Notes: generated by a model from the sequence alone, not told the origin. A stretch of DNA of 64,000 bases from Procambarus clarkii (GCF_040958095.1 NC_091165.1:29092878-29156877), one strand, 5' to 3'. Positions 32,190-45,794 are shown, numbered from the stretch's first letter. Numbers and translations are program-made.

Positions 32190-32262
32190 GGGAATTTGGC
32201 GGGACTGAATAGCCAAAGCTCAACCCACCCCGCAAGCACAACTAGGTGAATACAACCACTGA
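32190..32262 (-). repeat. TG-linked dispersed repeat (family D), minus
   Basis: Reverse complement reads acctagttgtgcttgcgggg, ttgagctttggctattcagt, cccgcc. Confidence 0.65.
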
Positions 32263-32504
32263 ATGATTGATAAGGATTAAGCCGCCCAAGAGGTGGCATG
32301 GGCATGAATAACCCATAAAATACAACCACGTTAAATGCAAACGATCAACTCACCGCTTACACTCAACCCCAACTCTCTCTCCACCGGCTTACCACATGTA
32401 TAGATGACTAGGGTTCACCTGCACCTAGCCATCCACCCACAGGATATAACCCATTTCAAGTACCTAACTCCCGAGCAGGGAGACATCTCCCGTCCACGAT
32501 GCTA

Positions 32505-32803
32505 ACTATAGCCCGTGCTTCTTGCCCAGCTCCTGTGCTAGGTAAGTTACGGGCTCACCATAGCCCGTGCTTCTTGCCCCGCTCCTGTGCCAGGTAAGTT
32601 ACGGGCTCACCATAGCCCGTGCTACTTGGAACTTGTTCCGAGTAGCTGAATCTATAACAACAACAACCTAACTCCCATTCACCTATTTACTGCCAGGTGA
32701 ACAGAGGCACCAAGTACCCAACAGTCTCTGTTCCGCCAAGTAATCGAACCCGGGATCCTTTGATAATGCGTCGAGGACGTAGACCCCTTACGCTACAGGA
32801 CCC
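32505..32803 (-). mobile_element. tRNA-derived SINE with duplicated tail
   Basis: Minus-strand reading: head ggggtcctgtagcgtaaggg ... gatcccgggttcgattactt (box B), body cacctggcagtaaataggtg, then ttgttgttgttatagattca and a tail containing agcacgggctatggtgagcc. The tail part (cgggctcaccatagcccgtg on plus) is present about 2.5 times in tandem, 32505-32630. The head and body fit family A but the tail differs from that at 14335. Confidence 0.68.
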
Positions 32804-32869
32804 CACAGGACTTACTGAACGCATCATCCACACGATCGTTCACCCCTATTGACTGGCTACACAAGGGCT

Positions 32870-33030
32870 CTCTTTGAGTGTGTCCGCGTTCAATCCCCGG
32901 CCGTTCAAGCGATTGGACACCATTCCATTCCTCCGTCCCATCCCAAATCCTTATCCTGACCCCCTTCCCAGTGCTATATATAGTCGTAATTGCTTGGCGC
33001 TTTCCCCTGATAATTCCCTTCCCTTCGGTC
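32870..33030 (+). mobile_element. SINE-like repeat, family B copy
   Basis: cgcgttcaatccccggccgt, ccatcccaaatccttatcct, tgcttggcgctttcccctga. Confidence 0.72.
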
Positions 33031-33338
33031 AGAGGTACGGTGGCATATAATTGCGTCAATTAATTAAATTGTTGCATTACGGGCTATTCATGCCCGTGCC
33101 ACTTCTTGGGTGACCTAATCTCCGTCAATCAATCAAACTGTTGCTGGCTGTGGTCTCCCTTAACAGAGGATCGTTGAAACTCTTGGTCCCGGCGGTGGCG
33201 GTGCGGCGCTATGAGGAATGTTCATCTGAGGAACTTTTCTGAACATGTGCAGAATTTTTTTCTCTCCATGAAAATAAAATAATCGAAATTCTTCAAAGTT
33301 GCGAGACAGAGATGGTGAGGAAATGTTGGTGAATGGTG

Positions 33339-33342
<4 letters not shown>

Positions 33343-33406
<64 letters not shown>

Positions 33407-33421
33407 GTGTGTGTGTGTGTG
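33343..33421. repeat. (TG)n microsatellite
   Basis: One gcg interruption. Confidence 0.95.
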
Positions 33422-33634
33422 CCCCGTACATAACGTAGCACCAGAGTTTAATATTATACAAATTAAAACAGAAAAAAACGATAATTAGCTCAAGGCTACA
33501 ATAGGTGTTTGTACGGCCCTCGGGTGTTTTTTTCCCCCTGCTGCAACTACAGTTTAATATTTCACACAAATTAAAACAGAAAAAACATTATTAAATCGAA
33601 ATATGATCTTTGTTTAGGCACTTGTATCCCTGAA

Positions 33635-34245
33635 ACCCCTTGGATATAAACGTAAACAGATATCATAAACATGATATCCCTTGGATATAAACGTAAACAG
33701 ATATCATAAACATGATATACCCCATGGATATAAACGTAAACAGATATCATAAACATGATATACCCCATGGATATAAACGTAAACAGATATCATAAACATG
33801 ATATACCCCATGGATATAAACGTAAACAGATATCATAAACATGATATACTCCATGGATATAAACGTAAACAGATATCATAAACATGATATACCCCATGGA
33901 TATAAACGTAAACAGATATCATAAACATGATATACCCCATGGATATAAACGTAAACAGATATCATAAACATGATATACCCCTTGGATATAAACGTAAACA
34001 GATATCATAAATATGATATACCCCATGGATATAAACGTAAACAGATATCATAAACATGATATACCCCATGGATATAAACGTAAACAGATATCATAAACAT
34101 GATATACCCCATGGATATAAACGTAAACAGATATCATAAACATGATATACCCCATGGATATAAACGTAAACAGATATCATAAACATGATATACCCCATGG
34201 ATATAAACGTAAACAGATATCATAAACATGATATCCCTTGGATAT
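33635..34245. repeat. 43-bp minisatellite, about 14 copies
   Basis: Unit tggatataaacgtaaacaga, tatcataaacatgatatacc, cca. Copies differ mainly at the end (cttgg, catgg, ccctt). Each unit contains the imperfect hairpin atatcataaacatgatat. Confidence 0.93.
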
Positions 34246-34529
34246 AAACAAGCTGCAACTATCACTCTTCTCTACAATTCCTCACGTTAAATGCTGACTT
34301 AATATCAAGCAATACGAGTAATCAAGTTTGGTGAAACACATCCACTGCTTTCCAGGAATATTGAGCATTGATCCGATGATCAATATGAGCAACGGATCAA
34401 TATGATTCTCTAATATTCTTCTAACATGACTCTGGATTTTTTTTTTATAAATAAACTCACTTTAGTTCGGGAAACTTATTTGTAAAATAATCACTGTCAC
34501 AACCCCCTGTTAAAAAAGACTTATTTTTT
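34246..34529. other. Unassigned DNA
   Basis: Nothing recognised apart from a tgatccgatgatcaatatga / gcaacggatcaatatgattc duplication near 34370-34405. Confidence 0.4.
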
Positions 34530-34812
34530 GCTCTATTACTTATTTTTGCTTTATTACTTATTCTTGCTTTATTACTTATTTTTGCTTTATTACTTATTTT
34601 TGCTTTATTACTTATTTTTGCTTTATTACTTATTCTTGCTTTATTACTTATTTTTGCTTTATTACTTATTTTTGCTTTATTACTTATTTTTGCTTTATTA
34701 CTTATTTTTACTTTATTACTTATTTTTACTTTATTACTTATTTTTGCTTTATTACTTATTTTTGTTTTATTACTTATTTTTGCTTTATTACTTATTTTTG
34801 CTTTATTACGTA
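34530..34812. repeat. 18-bp minisatellite, about 15 copies
   Basis: Unit ctttattacttatttttg. Period divisible by three keeps an LYYLFL frame open, which is not a gene. Confidence 0.93.
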
Positions 34813-35429
34813 CAGACTTTAAGCTGAAAGTAGTTGAGGCAAGATTATCTTCATGTGGGGAGGTTACTTACGAGAATTATCCTGACGTGGGATTACTTAA
34901 ATGCACGAATCTTAGACCAGATGTGTCACACACACTGACTTAAAAAAATAGATGCACGAATGCACGAACCTTGAGGAGTGTGTGTGTACGTGCTTTACCG
35001 TTAAGTATGTGACGAATCGTGTCACTGATGAGAGAGGCAGGAGACGAACCAGCTGAGTGTGTGTGTGTGTGTGGGGGGGGGGGTGAATGCCCCCCCACTC
35101 TTCCATTTCACCTGACACAAGTCTGCCAAGCCAGATAAATATTTGCAACAGGGGGTGAAATGTTTGCAACATTTAAAGAGGTGTGGTAATCCGAGCTGTT
35201 CTTTGCTGCATTATGCATACACAATACAAACTTTTTACGAAATTACGTAAACAAATCTCCACAATTTTTATCGTAAAGCTGAACGAACCTTTGCACTTGT
35301 GAGCATCAGGTTTGACCAGAGATTATCTCACGGGACTACACCATAACAATGTGAAATGCTCGGAAAATAATGAAAAAAAACTAAACACTATGTTCTGAGC
35401 ACGTCAGCAAGATTAGGGGGACTAACACA
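34813..35429. other. Unassigned DNA
   Basis: (TG)n then G10 at about 35055-35082. No gene. Confidence 0.4.
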
Positions 35430-37530
35430 GCACTCAAGCAATACTAGGAGACAAGCCACTACTCAAGCAGCACTAGAAGACAAGCCACTATTCAAGCAAT
35501 ACTAGGAGACAAGCCACCACTCAAGCAGCACTAGGAGTCAAGCCACTACTCAAGCAATACTAGGAGACAAGTCACTACTCAAGCAATGCTAGGAGACAAG
35601 CCACTACTCAAGCAGCACTAGGAGACAAGCCACTAATCAAGCAGCGCTAGGAGACAAGCCACCACTCAAGCAATACTAGGAGACAAGCCACCACTCAAGC
35701 AGCACTAGGAGACAAGCCACCACTCAAGCAGCATCAGAAGACAAGCCACCACTCAAGCAGCACTAGGAGACAAGCCACTACTCAAGCAGCACTAGGAGAC
35801 AAGCCACTACTCAAGCAGCACTAGGAGACAAGCCACTACTCAAGCAGCACTAGGAGACAAGCCACCACTCAAGCAGCACTAGGAGACAAGCCACCACTCA
35901 AGCAGCACTAGGAGACAAGCCACCACTCAAGCAGCACTAGGAGACAAACCACTACTCAAACAGCACTAGGAGACAAGTCACTACTCAAGCAATACTAGGA
36001 GACAAGCCACCACTCAAGCAGCACTAGGAGACAAGCCACTACTCAAGCAATACTAGGAGACAAGCCACCACTCAAGCAGCACTAGGAGACAAGCCACTAC
36101 TCAAGCAATACTAGGAGACAAGCCACTACTCAAGCAATACTAGGAGACAAGCCACTACTCAAGCAGCACTAGGAGACAAGCCACTACTCAAGCAATACTA
36201 GGAGACAAGTCACTACTCAAGCAATACTAGGAGACAAGCCACCACTCAAGCAATACTAGGAGACAAGCCACTACTCAAGCAATACTAGGAGACAAGTCAC
36301 TACTCAAGCAATACTAGGAGACAAGCCACCACTCAAGCAGCACTAGAAGACAAGCCACTACTCAAGCAATACTAGGAGACAAGTCACTACTCAAGCAATA
36401 CTAGGAGACAAGCCACCACTCAAGCAATACTAGGAGACAAGCCACTACTCAAGCAATACTAGGAGACAAGTCACTACTCAAGCAATACTAGGAGACAAGC
36501 CACCACTCAAGCAATACTAGGAGACAAGCCACTACTCAAGCAATACTAGGAGACAAGTCACTACTCAAGCAATACTAGCAGACAAGCCACCACTCAAGCA
36601 GCACTAGAAGACAAGCCACTACTCAAGCAATACTAGGAGACAAGTCACTACTCAAGCAATACTAGGAGACAAGCCACCACTCAAGCAGCACTAGAAGACA
36701 AGCCACCACTCAAGCAGCATTAGGAGACAAGCCACTACTCAAGCAATACTAGGAGACAAGTCACTACTCAAGCAATACTAGGAGACAAGTCACTACTCAA
36801 GCAATACTAGGAGACAAGCCACCACTCAAGCAGCACTAGGAGACAAGCCACTACTCAAGCAATACTAGGAGACAAGTCACTACTCAAGCAGCACTAGGAG
36901 ACAAGTCACTACTCAAGCAATACTAGGAGACAATTCACCACTCAAGCAGCACTAGGAGACAAGCCACCACTCAAGCAATACTAGGAGACAAGTCACTACT
37001 CAAGCAGCACTAGGAGACAAGTCACTACTCAAGCAATACTAGGAGACAAGTCACCACTCAAGCAGCACTAGGAGACGAGCCACCACTCAAGCAGCACTAG
37101 GAGACAAGCCACCACTCAAGCAATACTAGGAGACAAGTCACTACTCAAGCAGCACTAGGAGACAAGTCACTACTCAAGCAATACTAGGAGACAAGTCACC
37201 ACTCAAGCAGCACTAGGAGACAAGCCACCACTCAAGCAGCACTAGAAGACAAGCCACTACTCAAACAGCACTAGGAGACAAGTCACTACTCAAGCAATAC
37301 TAGGAGACAAGCCACCACTCAAGCAATACTAGGAGACAAGCCACCACTCAAGCAATACTAGGAGACAAGCCACCACTCAAGCAGCACTAGAAGACAAGCC
37401 ACTACTCAAGCAATACTAGGAGACAAGTCACTACTCAAGCAATACTAGGAGACAAGCCACTACTCAAGCAATACTAGGAGACAAGCCACCACTCAAGCAG
37501 CACTAGAAGACAAGCCACCACTCAAGCAGG
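35430..37530. repeat. 29-bp satellite-like array, about 72 copies
   Basis: Unit actcaagcaatactaggaga followed by caagccact. Three sites are biallelic: caatac/cagcac, gcc/gtc and tact/cact. Combinations recur in blocks, so higher-order copying of several units at once is likely. It is the longest array of the window. Confidence 0.95.
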
Positions 37531-39115
37531 ATCCACCGGATCCAAGAAATGTTTAGCTCATTACGAGAAGAAACAGGAAGAAATTAAGAGAAAATAAAAC
37601 AATTATAAAAAAAGTTATTTAATTAAAAACAAATTAAGATAATCTGATAAAGACGAACCGAGCGAAACGTTGTGAGAAAATGCACAGTTTTTTCAGTGAA
37701 CAACGTATATTTTTTTCCCCCACACTGCTGTTAGCATCTAATAAATCATTTTAACTGGAAAATGTTGATTTGTTAAATATATTTAATTATTTCCTAATTG
37801 TCATAAATAATCCAGTTAGCTGACAGTATTATTACAAAATTTTAATCATTCAAATGTATTACAAAACACAGAGATTCGGTTACAAAAACTGGTAAAACCC
37901 TTACAGCGAAATTGATGCTACAAGTGTCTACAGATACTTATAGCTGTGAGTGGGAGAGATAATTATATCCATAAATATCTATAGATACTTACGTCTGTGA
38001 GTAGAGGAGATACTTCCAGCTTTGAGTGCAGAAGTATACACTCACTTACAGAGCAGATGAAAACTGAATTAGCTCAAACCAAACCTTCAAAGGTCAAAGT
38101 TCAAACCAAGTTCAAAGTAAACACAGTCTTGTTTAAGAAAAGTCGACGTTAAAACAAAGTAAAAACTAAAAAATAAAAAAAAAAATGATTCTTTTTATGT
38201 TTTTATAAACTGTACCGATATTCAAAACTTATTTGAAATTTATTTAAAATGAAAATAAATAAAATATATATAGATAAGGGAGAAGAGAATGTATAAATTA
38301 TTATATACAAATGTTATCGGGGAACGTACAAACTAGGGGGAAAAAAACTTCAAACAACTCAAACAGGAAAAACTAATTTAAACAAACCCACAAGAATATC
38401 TGATATTAAATAACATTACAATATGTTAAAACACCTGAGGGGGAGGGGGTGGGTGTTTGCAATATATTAAAACACCTGCATTTTCCAAATGGAAAACAAT
38501 ATATATTACAAGGAATCTTCCAGGGTTCTCACAGCTGCCTTATAATATGGACCTAAAATAGGAGTAATAAAAGGGGATTTTGTAAGTAAATTAGGGGTAA
38601 TATTATTTAAATGTTAAATGAGTGGGAAAATAATTCTGTGATGCCTCTAAGACTGACATTGGTAGGAAAGGAGTGACAGATAAAGGTGAACGTCAGCTGA
38701 CGGAGGGAAGGGGAAGACTGTCAATTGACGGAAGGAAGGGGAGGGGGACAGTAGAAACTGCCATCTGAGGAAAACAGAAGGGGGGGGGGGTAAGAATGCA
38801 AGCTGACATAGAGTGTGGGAAAAGAGAAAAACTATATACACTGAGAGTGAGACGGAATCAGACACTGTCAGTTAACATTAGAGATGATAGTGCGGGTGGG
38901 GGGGGGGGAGTATACAATAACAAACAAGTGGATGTGTGAGACTCTTGACTGACAGACAGTCACTACGGCAGTCTCACGTGACTGTTCTATATGGGAGATG
39001 AGAAGGCAATGTTTATCATGCTACCAGTCACCCCTTTTGACCGTGTATCTAACAGAGTGAAGTGGTCAGAAAGGACACTATTGACTTGTCTCCCTTCTGC
39101 CTGAGATTCTGAACC
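37531..39115. other. Unassigned AT-rich DNA
   Basis: No gene recognised. Contains ctgataa (37644-37650) and cgaaac (37663-37668), loosely hammerhead-like, and G runs near 38440, 38780 and 38900. Confidence 0.4.
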
Positions 39116-39203
39116 CTTCACTCACTCCCTCACTCACTCACTCACTCACGTACTCACTCACTCACTCACTCACTCACTCACTCACTCACTCACTCACTCA
39201 CTC
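39116..39203. repeat. (ACTC)n tetranucleotide repeat
   Basis: About 20 copies, a few interruptions. Confidence 0.92.
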
Positions 39204-39429
39204 TAAGCGGACCAACAAAAAAAAAATAATCCAATCCCATTAAGCCAATAATTATTTTAAATCAATATAATCTCGTATCCTAACTACTCTAAATTTTATA
39301 GGAACTAGGATTCATATTACTTTAAATCTCTACAATTTCGGATACATTAATCATTTTCACCTTCAAAAATGTTGTAGTGAATTATCAATCTCATTCCATT
39401 CTCGAAATATAAGAAAATACGTATTAAAA

Positions 39430-39790
39430 AGAGTTCATTTTAAACTGGTTGCCTCAGTCATGGTAAGGTCATTTGACGCCGGAGCCATCGACAGAAATAA
39501 ACACGAAATGCGCAATTATGCGCATTTCGTACATACAGCCAATTACAACCCCTTGTCTTCCTCCAACAGCCAATTACAGCACCTGCTGCCTTTCTCCCAC
39601 AGACAACACATTCACAGCACCTGCCATTCTGCCACAGACAGCCTCTGCCTACCCCTTCATCCATTATGCCAAGATTAATTACTACAGACTGGTGCAGTCG
39701 GAACTGTGTCAGAGCCTTACCACCACCACTACTACTGCTGCTGTTGCTACCGCAGGAATCCACAATAATGCCGGAGAGTGAGGGAAATTG
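39430..39790. other. Short hairpin and degenerate repeats
   Basis: acgaaatgcgca/tgcgcatttcgt form a perfect 12-bp hairpin with loop atta at 39503-39530. Downstream agccaattaca occurs twice and agcacctgc three times. The Ser/Cys-rich minus-strand frame here is not a convincing gene. Confidence 0.45.
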
Positions 39791-39956
39791 GCTTCCACAC
39801 GGAGACTATTGCCTCAGATGATTCTCTTAACTTGGAAGACCATTTTGGTATCGTCTTGATTTCTAAACCCATCTGGATTTATTCAACTGGCAATTATAGC
39901 TTAAAATCATCTTAAAAATTACATTTCGTTTCGCATGGTAAAATGATAAGTTTTGT

Positions 39957-40290
<334 letters not shown>

Positions 40291-41831
40291 CCGCATCAAC
40301 ATCATGATGAACATCATGATGAACATACACTTGATGAACATCATCAAGTGTACGTGTGTGCACACAAATGTTATTTCCTGTCATTGATCCCCTGTGATGT
40401 TCGTGATCTCATTGTCAAGTAACAGGCGAGTCGTAATTGGAAGAACATTTTGAACGCCTTGATATCATCCAATTATCGAATACCCGGCGGGGCCCGGGTC
40501 AAACCGGAACTTGGGTGGAAGTGTTGATTTTACGCTGTTTGGATAGTTAACTTTAATACTTGAAATTCATCTCCATATCTAATTTCATACATAATTCTAT
40601 ATCTAAAATATCCAAAATATCCAAATAATAACTTTATATCTAATATATAATTCCATATCTAGCAACTAAATCTGCAATTTCATTAGTAATATACCCCCCG
40701 TGTCCACATAGTATACCACGCTCCATAAAATCAGTTGATATATTTTGACTAGCGTAATTCAGTTCACATTTGCCTACTAAATCATTGAGGAAATGAAACA
40801 ATTTTTTTTTAATTTAATTCCTAACATCGTCAATTACTTTTTCCCTCTCTCGACAATTTTCGATTTTTGGGTTTGTGGTCGTTCATAATTAGTATTACAT
40901 TTGAATTCCGCTTCGCACAATTTTATAAATCCTGGCAGCGTTGAATTTATTTAACGTTGGTACTTGAATGCAATATATGTATGTGTCTCTTATTGGAGAG
41001 AATATTGTATTCTACATTTCCAATATGGGTTCCTTTCATTAAACAAAATACCTTATTCTTTGTACTCACTATGAGTGCCTCACATTGGAAATAATACCGC
41101 AAACTTCATTTGTAATCAAACGTGTATAATTCCACAAGTTAAAAAAACACGATAAAGGCTGAAAAATTTGATCATTTGACCAAGTCTTGTTTCAAGCTTT
41201 GGAATAAATGCTTGTGGCAAGCATTGAAACACTTACTTGTGGCAAGCTTTGAAATACTTGCTTGTTGCAAGTTTTGAAACACTTGTTTTCCTATTTCGGT
41301 ATTCAAGACGTCTGAGACAATCTTAATGTTAATAAAGTTTTATATTTTTTTTTAGTTTATTAATCTTTTTTTTTTAGGTTTTCTTAATTGTTATAATTCT
41401 CAATAATTTTTCAAATAATATCATTAAAGTTTTCTCATTGTGTCTCCTTGAGATTTTTGTATAAATATTCAAGTAGCTTAATTTTCGAACTTATAATTTA
41501 ATGCTTCTAAAATATTTTGAATTTTTTTAAGAAGGATCATCTCTATATCCATTTCAATCCTATCGAGTTTCATATTGGTTTTCCAAATCCACTAAAATTA
41601 TGAGCAATTTATACCTAAGAAAAAAACAAAACAGACCATCAGGGAAGAAACACTGAAAATGTGTTTTCATACAAAAGATAAAATGAAAACTTGTCACAGA
41701 GTAATGTGATGAAATGCTCCTCAAGTCAGGGTTGTGTGGCATGTGTTTGATGCTAACAGTAAGTGTGTTCCTGGTTTGGTGAGGCTATGTTATGCTATGC
41801 TACACTACACTATGCTATGCTGAACGCTGAT
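40291..41831. other. Unassigned AT-rich DNA
   Basis: Short repeats: acatcatgatga near 40309-40350, an about 27-bp cttgcttgtggcaagctttg unit near 41200-41285, and ctatg pentamers near 41785-41820. No gene. Confidence 0.45.
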
Positions 41832-41990
41832 AATTACAATCAGGGATCGCTGGTCTGATTTCCCGGCGAGACAGAAATGGTTTGGCACGTCTCTTTTCAC
41901 CTAATGCCACTGTTCACCTACCAGTAAATAGGTAGCCTGGATTATATATAAGGCTTTCTGTCCCCGACAAAACGAATTATTACTATTCTC
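41832..41990 (+). mobile_element. tRNA-derived SINE (family A type), diverged head
   Basis: ggtctgatttcccggcgaga (degraded box B), cagaaatggtttggcacgtc, ctgttcacctaccagtaaat, aggtagcctggattatatat, ctgtccccgac, gaattat. Same order as 27440 but without TA expansion. Confidence 0.65.
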
Positions 41991-42729
41991 ACACGTTCTT
42001 GTGATCTAATTGTACAGACAACTATCTTAAAATAACGTTCTAAATGAACGTTTCTTCTTCGCAAATATTTTTTACCCGTGTCGTAATTCTTAAGTTTTGT
42101 CGCTCGTTCCTTCCGTCTCTACATTAAACTTGTCTCCACATACTGTCACTCTCCTGTCTTCCCGGTTTCTTATTATTCTCCCTCTTGCTCTCTTCACATC
42201 CGCCTCTCTCCCTCGTCCATCCTCTTCTTCCTGCTTCTCTGCCACATCAATCTTCCCCCCCACCCTTTTTGACATTTTCCTCCGAATATCTTCATACTCT
42301 TTCTGTTATTTTTTTATTTTCCAGCTTTTCTCGTGTATAAATATTCGTTCTACTCTTCCCAATTTGTTTGTTATTACGCTTACACTGTTGTTCTTTTGTT
42401 ATAGCCCCAGAATCTGTCTACATAGCAAGGTGAGGGCGTAGCAATGTTGGCATCTTCAAGACGTGATCAGTTTGCAGTAGTTTTCCCTCAAGTGGTTTTC
42501 TTTTTCATCATAATTTTGTGATATATAGACTAAGCCAATATTTGTCTGACCGGTCTAATGGTAAAATCAATATTGTTTTTGCTCAATATATACATCACCA
42601 TCTAAAATTTCAAGATAAAGGTTATTTAATGTCAAAAAAAATGTGTTTAATTTAGAATGTTGTACGTATGTTTAATCCGGCCATAATCATTCGTTAAGTT
42701 GTTACGAATAATGTTTATAATTTGTGATT

Positions 42730-42733
<4 letters not shown>
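41991..42733. other. Unassigned DNA
   Basis: C/T-rich around 42100-42290; no recognised gene despite an open frame there on both strands. Confidence 0.4.

Positions 42734-42801
<68 letters not shown>
42734..42801. repeat. (TA)n microsatellite
   Basis: Uninterrupted TA dinucleotides. Confidence 0.95.
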
Positions 42802-42803
<2 letters not shown>

Positions 42804-43786
42804 ATAACTTTGCACAATTCCTGTGATCGGTGAGGTCTCGCCTCGAGAACAGTTCTAAGGCTACTTAGAAACTTCAAGGAATTGCATTTTCGAAGAAAAA
42901 AAATGTTGAAAATGTAAATTTTTTCATATACGGTTCCTTACCATTCGAAATGAACACAAATCCTTACTAAAAATCGGTATTTAAAGATCAAGTCCAAAAA
43001 GCGTAAAATTCTCATCAACACTTCTCTTTGACATCTCGATCACTAATCTCATCAACAAGTTAGCTGTTATCATCAATTAGCTGACCGTTCAGCTACTAAA
43101 CTAATGAAAAACCTGTCACCCTTCTGTCGCTATTTACCGTCTATTTCCTATGACTCGTTTTGCTCTCCCATCCATTACCTTCAATAAAACCTTTCATCTG
43201 TCCAATTATCTTCCTCTGTTTTTGTATTTTCTCCCTTTCCCACCTATTTTGTTTCTGTATATTTTGCTATGGCATTAAAATGTAAAAATACTGCCAGAAA
43301 AGCCACCTACCAATTCACTTAAATTGGAAATACAATAATAATAAGAATATAATAACAATAAACACAGAGGGAAATACAAAAAAGGGGTTTGTTTACGAGA
43401 AATCAGGAAATTAAAACCGTGTCAGGACAGGTAGAAAGCAGAACTTAATTATAAATCTCGAGTGTCCTGGAGATCGGATATAACATTGTCCAAAGGTTGA
43501 CTCTGAGGAGACGGAGGCTCGATGAAAGGGAGTGTCGAGTGTCGATCACGGTGACAGAATAAAAAAAAGTCCTGTCGGAGACAATTAGGGTGACGGGCAA
43601 CCGGGCGACAGGGCACATGCATTTATCGAGATCGCAGACGGGTGGACCCGGCGGTGAAGAGCCATTAGGACATTAGATTATAAGAGACTGGTTGATGACA
43701 ATAGACAGGTGGTTTAGAGCCGGCGAATGGCCAAGAGGACAGTTGATTACAGAGACGTGTCAATGTGACGGTAGCTTCACGATCCG
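42802..43786. other. Unassigned AT-rich DNA
   Basis: No gene or repeat recognised. Confidence 0.4.
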
Positions 43787-44039
43787 GGGCCAGAATCACG
43801 AAAGCACTTACGCAAGCACTTACGAACGTGTACATCTTTCCTCAATCTTCGACGGCTTTGGTTACATTTATTTAACAGTTTACAAGCATGAAAACTTCCC
43901 ATTGAACTGTTGTTATAAACAGCCTCCTGGTGCTTCGGAGCTCATTAACTGTTTAATAATTGGAAAAAAACTGCCAAACATTGAGAAAAGATGCACAGGT
44001 TCGTAAGTGTTTGCGTAAGTGCTTTCGTGAATCTGGCCC
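43787..44039. mobile_element. MITE, second copy
   Basis: gggccagaatcacgaaagca to ttcgtgaatctggccc; internal sequence close to 13579-13836. Flanked by ccg at 43784-43786 and 44040-44042, again a 3-bp duplication. Confidence 0.82.
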
Positions 44040-44485
44040 CCGGACATTTCACGACCCGGTAAGGACAGACCTACAGAGAGATGTAATTAGTCGCACGTGA
44101 AATATAGGTAGAAAATAAAACCATCGCATGATAAAAGACGCACTCCAGCGATACAGGAAAGAACTGAGACGGTGAGGGAAGAAGCAAGGCAGAGAGCACT
44201 TGATTGAGTCGAAGTACACACATACATAACTCCTCGACCGAGTAATCTGCGGAACACCTCACGACTGGCTGGAGGGATAACTAATGTGTCCATATGCTAA
44301 GATCTTGGTGAGAGTATAGGAGGAGAAATCGGGAAATAATACCTTAAACACCAGATGACTCTGAAGGACCTGTGTAGAATACGTGAATGCTGTCAAGGGG
44401 AGATTGAAAGCAATGTTCGGACTGTAAAATAAGGGGTGCGTGAAGGTATATTTAGACTGGAATTGGGGAACCGGTAAAAAATAAG
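44040..44485. other. Unassigned DNA
   Basis: No gene recognised. Confidence 0.4.
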
Positions 44486-44730
44486 AGAAGGGCCAGACGT
44501 TTCGCTCCATCCAAGACCGTCATCAAGTCGTGGACGGAACCGAAACGTCGTCATTCGCTTTATTTTCAAATGTGCGTAGGGGTTGGATGACTAATTTTCA
44601 GCTCCGTTATTGTGGCTTTCTGTCTTCATAGGAATACATTAAAAATGCCAATGGCCTATATGAGGCCACTCCTATTTATATCGAACACAAACTCATTCCT
44701 ATATTCCAGACCTACGCTTGACGTAATCCA
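44486..44730 (+). mobile_element. Foldback element type B with PLE-like right flank
   Basis: Arms gacgtttcgctccatccaag and cggaaccgaaacgtcgtcat around tcatcaagtcg. On the minus strand the left arm reads ttgatga (44520-44526), then cggtcttggatggagc, then gaaac (44499-44503), the closest match here to a hammerhead CUGAUGA box. Right flank tgactaattttcagctccgt is shared with 28876-29020; then gccaatggcctatatgaggc resembles PLE 3' regions. Confidence 0.55.
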
Positions 44731-45662
44731 GCGAACCCACTTCAGCCTGATCAAGCTTAATGGTTTTATAAGCTTAATGGCTTTGTACATGACTGTTGTG
44801 ATTAGGCAATAATAAGGGTGGGTGAATAGTACCAATGAACAGAGGGTGACAGGAGGGACTACATACGGTATTCAGGGAACCTCCTGTTTATTCCGTGACT
44901 CAAAATGGCCCCATTGACGTGTAATACCGCTGTCACGGTATTACACCGTGATACATCATTATTGTAAGATGACACCTGTCATCAATATCCTCAACACCTG
45001 TCATCTGTATCCTCAACATCTGTCATCAGCATCCTCGACACATGCAACCACCATCCCTGACATATCAATAGAATCTCTCTCTCTCTCTCTCTCCTCTCTC
45101 TCACCCGTCTCTCTCTTTTCTTTCTATCTCTCTCTCTCTTTTCAGCCCACCTCCCTCTCTCTCTAAGCATTGATATATCACCACTTTTGACAGGCTTTCA
45201 ACCCAAACTCTTAACTTTGTCATTCCTCATATCCTGAGACAGCCCCATGAATGAGAGTTATGTCGGGCCAGCAGCGTGCATATTGGCAGGGTCTCACCTC
45301 GCCCCGTCTGCAGCTCCTCGCCAGAGATGACAGCTTCCACTTCTCCGTAATCCTCTAAGCTTCAAGGATTTCCCTAGAGGTTTAATAAGAACGTGAGAAT
45401 AAAAACTAATGCTGAGGCCCAAACATGGTAGCTTCTGGTTATATATTCGTCAAAAACTCAAGTCATATATATGACTATACATATATATGACATATATATG
45501 ATACATATATGTCTAAGCTTCACTTGAAACAAATCCAGCTATCCTAGATGTCTATTAGCCGTTAATTTGTGATATTTTCTTTTGCAATCTAATTTTCTTT
45601 TTTTCAATCAGATGGTAAGGTAATTATGAGGAAAAGAATCGTTGTTACAACCAAGTACGCAT
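44731..45662. other. Unassigned DNA with CT-rich tract
   Basis: Repeated acacctgtcatc units at 44971-45020, (CT)n at about 45077-45150, short atatatgac repeats at 45465-45510. No gene. Confidence 0.5.
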
Positions 45663-45793
45663 TTTACTGTTGAGTTAAACAGAGGCTACAGTTAAGGATT
45701 TGCGCCCAGTAAATCCTCCCCGGCCAGGATACGAACCCATGACAAAGCGCTCGCGGAACGCCAGGCGAGTGTCTTACCACTACACCACGGAGA
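45663..45793 (-). mobile_element. tRNA-derived SINE
   Basis: Minus-strand reading: agtctccgtggtgtagtggt (box A region) and catgggttcgtatcctggcc (box B), then ggggaggatttactgggcgc. A fragment with ggattgcctgggcgtc (minus) recurs near 57721. Confidence 0.7.
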
Positions 45794-45794
45794 C

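Noticed and set aside
35430-37530. CRISPR-like regular array
   Set aside because: Units are contiguous 29-bp tandem repeats with no spacers, in a eukaryotic context.
37640-37690. ctgataa followed by cgaaac, hammerhead-like
   Set aside because: The 13 bases between do not form a stem II, and no guc with a stem III follows.
42090-42441. Overlapping open frames of 61 and 114 codons on opposite strands
   Set aside because: C/T-rich composition explains both; no domain or splice signal.
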